Counted from the stretch's first letter, positions 37,106-46,577 are shown. The stretch is 64,000 nucleotides of DNA from Chitinophagaceae bacterium PMP191F (GCA_001302245.1 LGYU01000016.1:248001-312000); one strand, 5' to 3'. Notes: a model not told the origin generated them from the letters alone. Translations and numbers: made by a program.

Positions 37106-39556
37106 TTACATGGCGTCTACATCCGGAATCATCACCACGTTGCGGAAACGTTTATTATTATGCAAAATAGCGATTTGGTCCTGGATAGCGGCCTTACAAT
37201 GATTAATAAGACTGGTATCCTTGGGCAATTTTAACAGGATTTCCATCAGGTACTGGTTGCGCACCCTGTTCACCACCGGTTCACCCGGACCTACCAGGTA
37301 CTGACCAAAATCTTTCTGCAATGCCTCTGCCATCAGTTGCGCCGCATCGGCAGCAGCATCTTTTGTTTTATGTTTGAAAGTAAGCTGTAGTATACGTGAA
37401 AAAGGCGGGTAAAAGAAACGCTTGCGTCCTTCCAGTTCATATTGGTACAACAGGTCGTAGTCATGTTTCTGTACAAAAGCAATAACAGGATGCTGCACAT
37501 TGGCCACCTGTATCATAACCCTGCCTATACCATCCCTCCGGCCTGCACGTCCGCTTACCTGCTCCATTAACTGGAATGCCCGTTCATTCACCCGGAAATC
37601 AGCAAAGCCCAGTAAGCTATCCGCATCCAGTATACCCACCAGGTTCACACTTTCAAAATCAAGCCCCTTTACCACCATCTGTGTTCCTACCAGTATATCA
37701 ATACGATTCTGTTCAAACAACTGTACCAGGTTGTCGTGTGCCGATTTACCACGCACACTGTCCACATCCATGCGCGCTACCCTGGCCAACGGAAATAATT
37801 CCTGCAGGTTCTCTTCGATCTTTTCTGTTCCGAAATTGCGTTGTGTAAAATGATGATGCCCACATGCCTCGCAGGTATGCACTACCGGGTACACGGTACC
37901 ACAATAATGACAATGCAGTTTATTCGTGTTCTTATGAAACGTCAGCGATACATCACAATGCCGGCAATGCGGTATCCATCCGCAGGTCTGACATACCTGG
38001 TAAGGAGTATAGCCACGCCGGTTCTGAAAAAGGATCACCTGTTTTTCCTGTTGCAATGACCGTTCTATAGCCTCTTTCAGTGGAGGTGTAATGATATTCT
38101 CATCCCTCTCTTTACGACTGAGCTTTTTGACATCAATGGTTTCAATTACCGGCAGGTGTACACCGCCAAAACGTTCTGCAAGCGTTACCAGTCCATACTT
38201 TTGTGTCTGTGCATTGAAATAACTCTCCAGTGAAGGTGTAGCGCTGCCCAGTAATACTTTTGCCTGGAAACAGGATGCGTAATAAATAGCGGCATCCCTG
38301 GCGTTGTACCGCGGTGCAGGGTCCTGTTGTTTGTAAGATGGGTCATGCTCTTCATCTACCACGATCAACCCAAGGTCTGTAAAAGGCAGGAACAGGGCTG
38401 AACGCGCTCCCAGCACAATTTTCATTTCACCGGTCTTCACTTTATTCCAGATCTCCACCCGTTCATTCTGGCTGAACTTACTGTGGTAAATACCGATATA
38501 ACCACCAAAGTATTTTTGTAAACGACGTATCACCTGTGAGGTCAGTGCAATTTCGGGCAATAGGAACAATACCTGTTTCCCTTCACGGATATAACGTTCC
38601 ATCAACCGTACATATACCTGTGTTTTACCACTGGCTGTAACTCCGTGCAGCAAACAGATCGGTTTATTTTCCAGTGCTGCTGATACCTCGTCAAAAGCCT
38701 GCTGTTGTGCCGGGGTAAGTGTAAAATCAATATTAATATCGCGGGGAAGATATTGCAGCCTGTCTACCTGTCTTTTTTCCAACCACAGTATATTCTTATC
38801 TACCAGTCCTTTCAATTGCGCATCTGAAGCACCGCTTTTTTTCAGCAACTGCGGACGTGTTACTTCTCCTTCCGTTTTAGTGAGGTGCAGGTAACTTAAC
38901 AACAGCTCCATCTGCTTTTCGGCACGTTGCAGCTTTTTATCTTCATTCAGCAGTGCGCTGAGATTTTCTTCATTATCATACTGCGGGTTCAGGATCACAA
39001 AAGTTTCCTTGCGGGGAGCATAAGTATCTTTCAGCGCTTCCCATACAAAACATACTTTTTTATCGATCAGCCGTTTGATGACCGGGTATACGTGTGATGA
39101 ATCCAGCACCTGCTGTATTTCCTGCAGTTTCAGTTCTTTCCTGATCAGCAGGGCTTCCGCCACAATGTATTCGTCGTGATCAAGATGTGTAAAGTCTTCG
39201 CCATACTCATCATTAAAAACAACAATGGTTTCGCTGCTGAGTTTAAAATGTGCGGGCAATGCTGCGGCCATGATCTCCCCTTCGCTACACATGTAATACT
39301 TTGCCATCCATTGCCACAACTGCAATTGTTGTTTGTACAAAATAGGCGTTGCATCCAGCACATTCAGGATCTCCTTAGGTTCAAATGCTTCCGGTTTTTC
39401 ATTGTGCAACCGCTTTATTACACCTGCATACCGCTTGTTTTTACCCAACACCACTTCCACCCGCACGCCTTCATGCACCTGTTCCTGCAAATGAGCGGGT
39501 ACAGACCATGTAAAACTTTTAGGCAATGCCAGTGGAATAATAACATCAGCAAACAT
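37106..39556 (-). CDS. priA: Primosomal protein N', replication restart helicase
   Basis: An 816-residue SF2 helicase that reloads the replisome at collapsed forks. The 3'-end-binding N-terminal domain (FADVIIPLALPKSFTW) is followed by Walker A GVTASGKT (305-312), DEEH motif II, and paired zinc-binding cysteines in CQTCGWIPHCRHC and HCHYCG with CEACGHH. The helicase motif GTQMVVKGLDFESV and the arginine-rich VSGRAGRRDG follow. Length is normal. It appears monocistronic. Confidence 0.97.
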   Translation of the reverse strand: MFADVIIPLALPKSFTWSVPAHLQEQVHEGVRVEVVLGKNKRYAGVIKRLHNEKPEAFEPKEILNVLDATPILYKQQLQLWQWMAKYYMCSEGEIMAAALPAHFKLSSETIVVFNDEYGEDFTHLDHDEYIVAEALLIRKELKLQEIQQVLDSSHVYPVIKRLIDKKVCFVWEALKDTYAPRKETFVILNPQYDNEENLSALLNEDKKLQRAEKQMELLLSYLHLTKTEGEVTRPQLLKKSGASDAQLKGLVDKNILWLEKRQVDRLQYLPRDINIDFTLTPAQQQAFDEVSAALENKPICLLHGVTASGKTQVYVRLMERYIREGKQVLFLLPEIALTSQVIRRLQKYFGGYIGIYHSKFSQNERVEIWNKVKTGEMKIVLGARSALFLPFTDLGLIVVDEEHDPSYKQQDPAPRYNARDAAIYYASCFQAKVLLGSATPSLESYFNAQTQKYGLVTLAERFGGVHLPVIETIDVKKLSRKERDENIITPPLKEAIERSLQQEKQVILFQNRRGYTPYQVCQTCGWIPHCRHCDVSLTFHKNTNKLHCHYCGTVYPVVHTCEACGHHHFTQRNFGTEKIEENLQELFPLARVARMDVDSVRGKSAHDNLVQLFEQNRIDILVGTQMVVKGLDFESVNLVGILDADSLLGFADFRVNERAFQLMEQVSGRAGRRDGIGRVMIQVANVQHPVIAFVQKHDYDLLYQYELEGRKRFFYPPFSRILQLTFKHKTKDAAADAAQLMAEALQKDFGQYLVGPGEPVVNRVRNQYLMEILLKLPKDTSLINHCKAAIQDQIAILHNNKRFRNVVMIPDVDAM

Positions 39557-39700
39557 GTACGCAAGATAAGTAAGTTAGAGAAAGACACAAGGCGCAGGCA
39601 ACAAGGCTGGATGAACTACAGTTGGAAGTATAATATCTGAAAAAATCAACTGTATAGCGCACCAGACAGGTCGCTTCTGGTGAAACCGGAAATGCAGCAA

Positions 39701-40459
39701 TCATCGAATCCACTTTGCATCATAACTCCGCAACTTTTCATCCATCAGGTCATATACCTGTTGTTTCAGACGGGGCAGATCGGCAGTGGTCATGCCAGTC
39801 ACATCTATTTCCTGCAGGTACACCGATCGCGACAAACCGGGATGCAGCATAAATATGCTGCTGTAATGCAACCGTTCAAATGCATCCAGAAACAATACAG
39901 GTTTGATGGGTGTTTGTGTTTCAATAGCAATCCGGAACGCGCCATCATAAAAATCCTTCACCGGGTTGGTTGATTCATTAAAGGTTCCTTCGGGAAACAG
40001 GATGATGGAAATGCCTCTACGGATAACAGATTTCAGAATACGAACACTGCTGGCCCTGTTGGCAGCATTGCTTCTGTCCACCATCACCACCGTATTGCGG
40101 TAAATAAAACCAAACAACGGTATCCTGGCCATTTCAGCCTTTCCCAGTATCCGTACGCGCTGCCGTATAGTTTTTACAATAATAGGAGCATCAAGATAAG
40201 AGATATGATTGGCAACGAAGATGTATTGACGCTTTGCATCATGCGGTACTTCATACAGGTTAATGTGACGGATGCCTATCAGTAAGAACCATACATCTGC
40301 CCATATACAACATACCCTGTAAATAAAATTCCCGCCTTTGATCTTCCCGAAAAAAGAAGCCACCAGTACAAGCGGTATTACCAGCAGCATCAGCACCAGG
40401 AAAGTGATGCCGGCGTGCGCCAGGTATAAAAAACGTATGGGCTGAGGCAATCGTTTCAT
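39701..40459 (-). CDS. 1-acyl-sn-glycerol-3-phosphate acyltransferase (PlsC family)
   Basis: A 252-residue membrane-bound acyltransferase of phospholipid synthesis, converting lysophosphatidate to phosphatidate. The catalytic HX4D motif is NHISYLD (His85, Asp90) and the glycerol-phosphate site is LFPEGTFNES. An N-terminal membrane helix pair lies at about 15-60. The family is broad, so another acyl acceptor is possible. Confidence 0.9.
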   Translation of the reverse strand: MKRLPQPIRFLYLAHAGITFLVLMLLVIPLVLVASFFGKIKGGNFIYRVCCIWADVWFLLIGIRHINLYEVPHDAKRQYIFVANHISYLDAPIIVKTIRQRVRILGKAEMARIPLFGFIYRNTVVMVDRSNAANRASSVRILKSVIRRGISIILFPEGTFNESTNPVKDFYDGAFRIAIETQTPIKPVLFLDAFERLHYSSIFMLHPGLSRSVYLQEIDVTGMTTADLPRLKQQVYDLMDEKLRSYDAKWIR

Positions 40460-40622
40460 ATACAGGGTTCGGGTTAGTTCAGACAGAAGGATTAAAGTTG
40501 AAGGTATATAACGTTTAAAGTATTATTTATTATATATGTTTAAAATACTCACGCAAAACAGTGGGCAGTTGCAAAGGGCTGCGAGCTATGGGCTTCGAGC
40601 CAATTATGACAGCCATTGAACG

Positions 40623-40661
40623 ATCAATCCATCAGGCAACCATTTTCAAATTCTCCCCATT
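40623..40661 (+). repeat. Dispersed intergenic repeat, family B, copy 1
   Basis: The block with CCATCA, CAAC and CATTTTCAAATT in order matches the block at 42992-43033 in the same orientation, with a few substitutions and a 2-base gap. It slightly overlaps the 3' end of the DUF4258 gene. Confidence 0.5.
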
Positions 40662-41043
40662 ATTCACAATGACACGTCCATTCTGTATCCAGGTCAATTA
40701 CCGTAACCACCACCATGGTATTGTTGGGTGCAGTGGCAATGACCACACGTACCCGTTGCCCGTCGTGTGTAACACCTTCCAGCGCATATTTGGGATCAGG
40801 ATGACTGTCCGGTTCACTTTTAGCCATATTCACCTTACCATCGCGGATAATTTCCTGCACTTCGCTTTCATCAATATGCCGGCACTCCATCCTGCAGCGG
40901 GCATGTTTACTATATTTAACAGCACGCGGATGACGGTCCAGTTGATCTTCCGCAGGAATATGAATGCTTTTCTGCCTGGAAATGAGCCAGAAAGCAGCCA
41001 GTAACAGCGGAAGCAACACTACCCACCTGTAATTTCTTTTCAA
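40660..41043 (-). CDS. DUF4258 domain protein with N-terminal membrane anchor
   Basis: A 127-residue protein. A single hydrophobic helix (WVVLLPLLLAAFWLI) is followed by a DUF4258 domain: YSKHARCRMECRHIDESEVQ, IIRDGKVN, YALEGVTHDGQRVRVVIA and a C-terminal VTVIDLDTEWTC. DUF4258 resembles RelE-like toxin folds in shape, but no antitoxin gene is adjacent and the protein is exported or membrane anchored, so a toxin role is not supported. The start is probably TTG at 41043, since no ATG precedes the helix. Confidence 0.7.
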   Translation of the reverse strand: MKRNYRWVVLLPLLLAAFWLISRQKSIHIPAEDQLDRHPRAVKYSKHARCRMECRHIDESEVQEIIRDGKVNMAKSEPDSHPDPKYALEGVTHDGQRVRVVIATAPNNTMVVVTVIDLDTEWTCHCE

Positions 41044-41082
41044 AACAGCTTAGTTTGATACAAATAAACACAAAAGCGGCGA

Positions 41083-41115
41083 TTTTGGACAACCGGTTAG
41101 GCTGGTTTATCTTTG
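41083..41115 (+). promoter_or_regulatory. Bacteroidota-type promoter for mtaB
   Basis: TTTTGG at 41083-41088 (-33) and TATCTTTG at 41108-41115 (-7, exact TAnnTTTG) are separated by 20 bases counted from the TTG. The ATG at 41124 lies 8 bases after the box, implying a very short leader and ruling out the longer upstream frame. Confidence 0.65.
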
Positions 41116-41123
41116 CGGGCTCT

Positions 41124-42398
41124 ATGGCAGACAAAAGAACAGTGGCTTTTCATACATTGGGCTGTAAACTCAACTTTTCAGAGACTTCCACCATTTCCCG
41201 TTTACTGGAAAATGAAGGCTTTGAGAAGCGGTCATTTGATGATAGTGCGGATGTATACGTGATCAACACCTGTTCTGTAACAGATAATGCCGACAAGGAA
41301 TGTCGCCAGTTGGTGCGCCGTATCCAGCGCAAATCGCCCGAAAGCCTGGTGGTGATCACCGGCTGTTATGCCCAGTTGAAACCTGCCGAAATAGCGTCCA
41401 TCCCGGGCGTTGACCTGGTGCTGGGAGCTGCTGAAAAATTCAATATAGTCCATCATTTACAGGAACTTACAAAGGGTGATTCAGCTAAAATCTGCAGTTG
41501 TGATGTGGAAGATATAACCGGTTTCAACGCTTCTTTTTCTGTACAGGATCGCACACGTACCTTTCTGAAGGTTCAGGATGGCTGTGATTACACCTGTTCT
41601 TTCTGCACCATTCCGATGGCCCGTGGCAAAAGCCGCAGCGATTCTATCGGCAATGTGCTGCAGAACGCCCGTACACTGGCCCAGAATGGCGTAAAAGAGA
41701 TTGTGCTGACCGGTGTAAACCTGGGCGATTTTGGCAAAGGGCCCGATGGCAATAAAAAACACGAAGAGAATTTCTTTGACCTGGTGCAGGCACTGGAAGA
41801 AGTGGAAGGAATTGAACGTTACCGTATCTCCTCCATTGAGCCCAACCTGCTCACCAACGATATCATTGAACATGTGGCCAACAGCAACAAATTCATGCCG
41901 CATTTTCATATTCCGTTACAAAGCGGCAGCAATCACATTCTGGGTTTGATGAGAAGACGCTACCGTCGTGAGCTGTACGCAGATCGGGTGCAACTGATCA
42001 AAACCCTGATGCCCCATTGTGCCATTGGAGTTGATGTTATTGTAGGTTTTCCCGGTGAAACGGATGAATATTTCAAAGAAACTTTTGATTTTCTGCATTC
42101 ACTCGATATTTCTTACCTGCACGTATTCACTTACTCAGAAAGAGACAACACCAAAGCACTGGAAATACAACCGGTAGTTCCCATGCACGAGCGTCATGAA
42201 CGCAACAAAACCCTGCGCAACCTTTCCTACATGAAAATGCAGTACTTTACCCAACTGCATGCGGGGCAAATACGTAAAGTATTATTTGAAGGCAACGTAA
42301 AGAACAACATGATGGAAGGATACACTGATAACTACATCAAGGTATCAACACCCTATCGTGGAGAATGGGTAAACCAGGTGATAGACTGGAAGTTGTAA
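41124..42398 (+). CDS. mtaB: tRNA t6A37 methylthiotransferase
   Basis: A 424-residue radical-SAM enzyme that adds a methylthio group to N6-threonylcarbamoyladenosine at tRNA position 37. The UPF0004 domain cluster cysteines are Cys14, Cys50 and Cys81; the radical-SAM triad is Cys154, Cys158 and Cys161 in GCDYTCSFC. HTLGCKLNFSET at the start and the GKSRS motif distinguish MtaB from MiaB. The start at 41124 is chosen because the promoter overlaps the longer frame. The related MiaB lies at 57151. Confidence 0.94.
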   Translation: MADKRTVAFHTLGCKLNFSETSTISRLLENEGFEKRSFDDSADVYVINTCSVTDNADKECRQLVRRIQRKSPESLVVITGCYAQLKPAEIASIPGVDLVLGAAEKFNIVHHLQELTKGDSAKICSCDVEDITGFNASFSVQDRTRTFLKVQDGCDYTCSFCTIPMARGKSRSDSIGNVLQNARTLAQNGVKEIVLTGVNLGDFGKGPDGNKKHEENFFDLVQALEEVEGIERYRISSIEPNLLTNDIIEHVANSNKFMPHFHIPLQSGSNHILGLMRRRYRRELYADRVQLIKTLMPHCAIGVDVIVGFPGETDEYFKETFDFLHSLDISYLHVFTYSERDNTKALEIQPVVPMHERHERNKTLRNLSYMKMQYFTQLHAGQIRKVLFEGNVKNNMMEGYTDNYIKVSTPYRGEWVNQVIDWKL

Positions 42399-42434
42399 CA
42401 TTTTTTATACTCTTTTTTTGCTAGATTCGCTGTA

Positions 42435-42725
42435 ATGAAGAAGTTCCAGGTGACGATACAATTTGAGATGGACGATGATTTTATGTCGCTGATCCCCTCC
42501 CACCGCGTTTACATTGATAACCTCATTGAAAAAGGAGTGATCGACTACTATCTTGTTTCAATGGAAACACAACGTGTGTGGATCACTTTTACCGCTGAAG
42601 ACCGCGAAGATGTAGAAAATTACCTTTCTCAATCTCCCATTCACAAATACTGGACCTACGAAATTGATGAGTTATTTCTTTTTGATGGTCAGCATTACAG
42701 GTTACCGGCGGTGCAGTTGAATTAG
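42435..42725 (+). CDS. Small ferredoxin-fold protein, muconolactone isomerase/YciI-like
   Basis: A 96-residue soluble protein: FQVTIQFEMDDDFM, then IPSHRVYIDNLIEKGVIDYY, VSMETQRVWITFTAED and a final YEIDELFLFDG. The strand-helix order suggests a dimeric alpha/beta barrel like muconolactone delta-isomerase or YciI proteins. Catalytic residues are not recognisable, so no reaction is assigned. It lies 36 bases after mtaB and may be co-transcribed; a TAGATTCG at 42422-42429 could be a weak own promoter. Confidence 0.6.
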   Translation: MKKFQVTIQFEMDDDFMSLIPSHRVYIDNLIEKGVIDYYLVSMETQRVWITFTAEDREDVENYLSQSPIHKYWTYEIDELFLFDGQHYRLPAVQLN

Positions 42726-43045
42726 AATGCGGGCGAAACGCTCAATACAGGTTATAAGTTGAATACAGTTGCGCCTTAACGGCTTTGTGGGCATGGTGCT
42801 ACTGAACGTTTAGCGCCTAACGCAGAATGCAGCTACGAGCAGCGGGCAAACACAGCAGTAACTAACTGTCAATTGCAAACCAACAGCTACTTTTCAGCAA
42901 CAAAAACCACTTTTTATCAGGAATATGCAAATAACTGCGACCACTCACAATTGACGTTTAAAATTAACCCCAACTATCAAACAATTTAACCATCAAGCCA
43001 TCAATCAACCCCATTTTCAAATTATCACACATTCAAATTTTCAAA
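42726..43045. other. Non-coding spacer with decayed repeats
   Basis: About 320 bases with no credible gene. The left part is G+C-richer and shows short words reminiscent of other spacers in this window (CACAATTGACG, GCAGCTACGAGCAGC). The right part contains the family B repeat and two exact ATTTTCAAATTA words 24 bases apart. Confidence 0.5.
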
Positions 43046-43048
43046 TTA
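42992..43048 (+). repeat. Dispersed intergenic repeat, family B, copy 2, with a 24-base internal period
   Basis: Positions 42992-43033 align with 40623-40661. Within it ATTTTCAAATTA occurs at 43013-43024 and again at 43037-43048. The second copy overlaps the end of the YdcF gene by a few bases. Confidence 0.55.
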
Positions 43049-43609
43049 ATAAACAACCACATACTTATAAAACGCCACAAAATCACGGGTGAGGTAAAAC
43101 CAGTCTTTGATGGTGTAATAGTTTGAAGGTTCGCTGGCAACGTTGATATAACCCAGCTTACGGAGAATATATTTAGAGCGGGTAATATGGAAAAAGCTCG
43201 TCACCACTACCGCTGAAGAAAAATGCTGCTGACGGTTAAACGTTATAAAGTTCTTAGCAGTAAGAAAACTGTTGTCGCCATAATTATCAGCAATCACATC
43301 ATTACTGTCTACGCCATTGCAAACCAGGTAATCGCGCATTCCATCTCCTTCCGGATACATAGAAGTAGCCATTCCACCGCTTACAAAGATCTTTTTCACC
43401 TGACCATTACGGTATAGATTCAATGCAGCATCTACCCTGCCCTGTGTCCATAAGGCCAGTGAGTCGTTGGCAAAAACGGTATTGCCCAATACAATGGCTA
43501 CATCGGCCTTGCCGGTAAACCTGTGCAAACCGTCATAAACCACCCATAAACAATGCAGGAAGAACCAGGCAATGCCTGCCAGGGCACCAATACGCAGAAA
43601 ACGGTACAT
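43046..43609 (-). CDS. YdcF/SanA (DUF218) family protein
   Basis: A 187-residue protein with an N-terminal membrane helix (GALAGIAWFFLHCLWVVY) and a full DUF218 domain: ADVAIVLGNTVFAND, KKIFVSGGMATSMYPEGDG, VIADNYGDNSFLTAKN and VVVTSFFHITRSKYIL. The family is linked to envelope barrier function and vancomycin sensitivity in E. coli (SanA), with unknown chemistry. Its ATG overlaps the stop of the glycosylase gene upstream by one base, so they are co-translated. Confidence 0.87.
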   Translation of the reverse strand: MYRFLRIGALAGIAWFFLHCLWVVYDGLHRFTGKADVAIVLGNTVFANDSLALWTQGRVDAALNLYRNGQVKKIFVSGGMATSMYPEGDGMRDYLVCNGVDSNDVIADNYGDNSFLTAKNFITFNRQQHFSSAVVVTSFFHITRSKYILRKLGYINVASEPSNYYTIKDWFYLTRDFVAFYKYVVVY

Positions 43610-44178
43610 TATTTTTTGGTTGAGCCGGAATGCATCCAGGCGGGTTTAGTTTTTGCTACTCTGGCGTATACAGGACAACTGGTACTATGTGCACCAGGCA
43701 GATAGCCGGTACTCATCAGAAATTCGTTCACGATTTCTCCACCGGTAAACCGGAAGGTTTTTTTAAAAAGCTTCACCCATTCCTCTTTGGTCAGTGGATG
43801 ATGGGCATCGATCCAGTTTTTAAAAGAACCGTATTCTTTCTGCAATTGCACGATCTTTTTGGCATTATCAATAGTTGCGGCAATTTTAAGCCGGTTCCGG
43901 ATAATACCCGCATCCTGCAACAGCTTTTCTACCTTTTTATCTGTATAACGCGCCACTTTTGCAATATCAAAATTGTCAAAAGCCTTGAAAAAATTATCTT
44001 TTTTCTTCAGAATAGTGGTCCAGCTAAGGCCAGCCTGGTTAATTTCCAGGATCAGTCTTGCAAACAATTCATTATCGCTGTGAATAGGATAACCATATTC
44101 TTTATCGTGGTAGTGAATATGCACATTACCGGGTTCCATTTTCAGAACGGCAGTGCAGTAATTATTAATTATTTCCAT
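43609..44178 (-). CDS. tag: DNA-3-methyladenine glycosylase I
   Basis: A 189-residue base-excision enzyme of the Tag family that removes 3-methyladenine from DNA. YHDKEYGYPIHSDNELF and QAGLSWTTILKKKDNF are family signatures (the usual YHDxEWG has Tyr for Trp). Candidate zinc ligands are Cys8, the His of YHD (about 24) and His/Cys in AHSTSCPVY. The ATG at 44178 is preferred over an in-frame TTG at 44184. It overlaps the YdcF gene downstream. Confidence 0.9.
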   Translation of the reverse strand: MEIINNYCTAVLKMEPGNVHIHYHDKEYGYPIHSDNELFARLILEINQAGLSWTTILKKKDNFFKAFDNFDIAKVARYTDKKVEKLLQDAGIIRNRLKIAATIDNAKKIVQLQKEYGSFKNWIDAHHPLTKEEWVKLFKKTFRFTGGEIVNEFLMSTGYLPGAHSTSCPVYARVAKTKPAWMHSGSTKK

Positions 44179-44463
44179 AAACAACCTCGTACTAAACAGC
44201 TAAACTACTACAAACTTGCCGATTATAGCGGCATGTCCGTCTGCATTGGATATGCCGGTATTGATGGCAGTTGGCTCCCCGGCGGGGAATCTGTTTTTTT
44301 GTAAAAGAACAATTTAGTATCTTTTGCAGCCTAAATTTCCGGCCACAATCATAAATATGCGTTATCACCGCATCATTAAAAACGCAATTTTAATCACAAA
44401 ACAACGAATGTTGTACAGGAAGTAACAGCACCATAACGGTGCGGATGTTACAAACAAGCCACT

Positions 44464-45903
44464 ATGATCACATCAACCCATCCGTTAAATATTCTGGTAA
44501 CAGAAGATAACCCAAGCGACTTCTTCCTGTTTTGTGAATACATCCGTTTAAGCGGTTTACCTGTAAAGAATATTTTCTACGCCGGTCGTTTATCCGAAGC
44601 GGTAGAGGCAGTGCATGCTAATCATGTTGACCTTGTGTTCCTGGATCTTTCCTTACCCGACAGCACCGGTCTTGACTCTTTCAAAAGACTCAACAGCGAA
44701 ATTCCCAATATATCCATCATCGTACTATCTGGCCTATCCGATACACAGGTGGCACTGGCAGCTATTGGTATGGGTGCACAGGATTACCTGGTAAAAGGTG
44801 ATTTTGATGAAAAGCTGCTGGCTAAAACCATTCAATACAGTATTGAAAGGAAAAAGATCTTACAGCATGTGGTCGAAAACCTGGACCGTTACAATACCAT
44901 CATCAAAGCCACTAATGATACCACCTGGGACTGGGACCTTCGTACTGATGAAATAGCATGGAATGAGGGCATTACCAATATTTTTGACTTTCCCGCCAGT
45001 TCTGTACAGAAAACCATTGAGTGGCACCATCAGCATATTCATCCCGACGACCGCAGCCGTATATTACAAAAGATCAATGAATGCCGCAATAATGGCGAAA
45101 GCCAGTGGCAGGAAGAATACCGTTACCAGACCGGCAATGGTGATTACAAGTTTGTATTTGACAGAGGCTATATTCTGCGCGATGAACAGCAGAAGCCCTA
45201 CAGGATGCTGGGTGCCATGACAGATGTAACCGACCGCAAAAGAAGACAGGATGAATTGCTATTGCACCAGTTGGAAATGCAAAAACTGGTAACACAGGTT
45301 ACCATACAAACACAGGAACAGGAAAGAAGCCAGATAGGCCGTGAACTGCATGATAATATCAACCAGATACTGGCCACGGCCAAGCTGTGTATTGATATGG
45401 CACTGAACGAAGAAATATTGCGTCGTGAACTACTGATCAAGAGCTACGATAACGTTTCCAAAGCCATTCATGAGATCAGGACTTTGTCTAAGGCATTGGT
45501 TCCACCTTCACTGGGAGACCTGGGACTGAAAGAAGCACTGCAGGAAATGCTGGAATCCATGAAACTGCATCCGGAGCTTAATATCAGGATCAGCCGCTAC
45601 GACCCTGATGTAGAACGTATTTCGGGCAATAAGAAATTATTCCTGTACCGCATTGCGCAGGAGCAGGTAAACAATATACTGAAACATTCCAAAGCTACTA
45701 TTGCAGATATTGAATTGGTATATAATCATGACTCAGTTCAGATGTTGATCCGAGATAATGGTGTGGGCTTCGACCCCGCAGTAAAAACAAAGGGCATTGG
45801 TATGAACAACATTACCAGTCGCGTGGAAATGCAGAATGGCAACATGGAGATCATCAGCAGCACTGGCACCGGTTGTTTACTGAAAATAGAGATCCCGTTA
45901 TAA
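44464..45903 (+). CDS. Hybrid signalling protein: receiver - PAS - histidine kinase
   Basis: A 479-residue cytoplasmic protein with no membrane segments. Residues 8-125 are a receiver domain with Asp61 as phosphoacceptor and Lys111. Residues 140-258 are a PAS/PAC domain (TWDWDLRTDEIAWNEG, YRMLGAMTDVTDRK). Residues 285-479 are a HisKA_3-type kinase with His296 in IGRELHDNINQ and a GHKL ATPase (VNNILKHSKA, IRDNGVGFDP, GIGMNNITSR). An N-terminal receiver makes it an intermediate in a phosphorelay. It is convergent with a stand-alone receiver protein 8 bases away. Confidence 0.93.
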   Translation: MITSTHPLNILVTEDNPSDFFLFCEYIRLSGLPVKNIFYAGRLSEAVEAVHANHVDLVFLDLSLPDSTGLDSFKRLNSEIPNISIIVLSGLSDTQVALAAIGMGAQDYLVKGDFDEKLLAKTIQYSIERKKILQHVVENLDRYNTIIKATNDTTWDWDLRTDEIAWNEGITNIFDFPASSVQKTIEWHHQHIHPDDRSRILQKINECRNNGESQWQEEYRYQTGNGDYKFVFDRGYILRDEQQKPYRMLGAMTDVTDRKRRQDELLLHQLEMQKLVTQVTIQTQEQERSQIGRELHDNINQILATAKLCIDMALNEEILRRELLIKSYDNVSKAIHEIRTLSKALVPPSLGDLGLKEALQEMLESMKLHPELNIRISRYDPDVERISGNKKLFLYRIAQEQVNNILKHSKATIADIELVYNHDSVQMLIRDNGVGFDPAVKTKGIGMNNITSRVEMQNGNMEIISSTGTGCLLKIEIPL

Positions 45904-45911
45904 TTATCCTC

Positions 45912-46343
45912 TTAAAAATGATCGGCAAAATGTTCGTGCAGTATCTCGTTCAATGCAGTTTCTGTAAGAGGTTTGTTCTTAAAGCCGGAGATATATCCAT
46001 TGGCCTTTGCCTTCAACTCATCTTCAGGATTAAAAGAAGTGGTCAACATTACCATAATGATCCTGCCCTTCTGTTCATTGGGAAGTAATTCATATTGCTC
46101 CAGGAACTCCCAGCCATCCATAGCAGGCATATTGATATCAAGAAAGATCAGATCGGGAGTAGGATATTTATTGGCGGCATTGGCATATTTCCCTTTACTG
46201 GAAAGATAATCCAGGGCCTCGCGACCACTTTGTATTACCTGTACATGATGGGCACAGTTGGTTTCTTCCACCACCATCCTATTCAGAAAATTGGTAGGTT
46301 CATCATCATCAATTAACAGAACACAGTTTAACTTTTGTTTCAT
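45912..46343 (-). CDS. Single-domain response regulator
   Basis: A 143-residue receiver-only protein from the ATG at 46341-46343 (MKQKLNCVLLIDDDEPTNF). The acidic pocket IDDDE, phosphoacceptor Asp69 in IFLDINMPAMDGWEF, Thr in VMLTTS and Lys in FKNKPLT are complete. No output domain follows, so it is likely a phosphotransfer shuttle. Its 3' end faces that of the hybrid kinase, suggesting a shared pathway (inference). Confidence 0.92.
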   Translation of the reverse strand: MKQKLNCVLLIDDDEPTNFLNRMVVEETNCAHHVQVIQSGREALDYLSSKGKYANAANKYPTPDLIFLDINMPAMDGWEFLEQYELLPNEQKGRIIMVMLTTSFNPEDELKAKANGYISGFKNKPLTETALNEILHEHFADHF

Positions 46344-46577
46344 TGGATTCCATCGTATTTTAAACAAATGAATGTAACAGTACGGATAAATGCCTGTAAC
46401 ATTCAAAAAAATGCAATGTGAATTTACGCCATTTCAGCGCAGCCATAAAGAAAATTATAGCGTGCACGCTGATAATGCTACCAATATCCGGTCTTTTTAT
46501 CGGTAAATACAAAAAGCCGTGCCTGCATACAAAGCGTACACAGATTACAGAGAAGTATTCTGTTAACAGCAGATAAC

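Noticed and set aside
40660-41043. DUF4258 gene as half of a toxin-antitoxin pair
   Set aside because: No partner gene is adjacent, and the protein has a membrane anchor that would place the domain outside the cytoplasm.
42726-43045. Possible small RNA or small gene in the spacer after 42725
   Set aside because: No promoter, terminator or conserved hairpin could be identified, and the content is better explained as decayed repeats.
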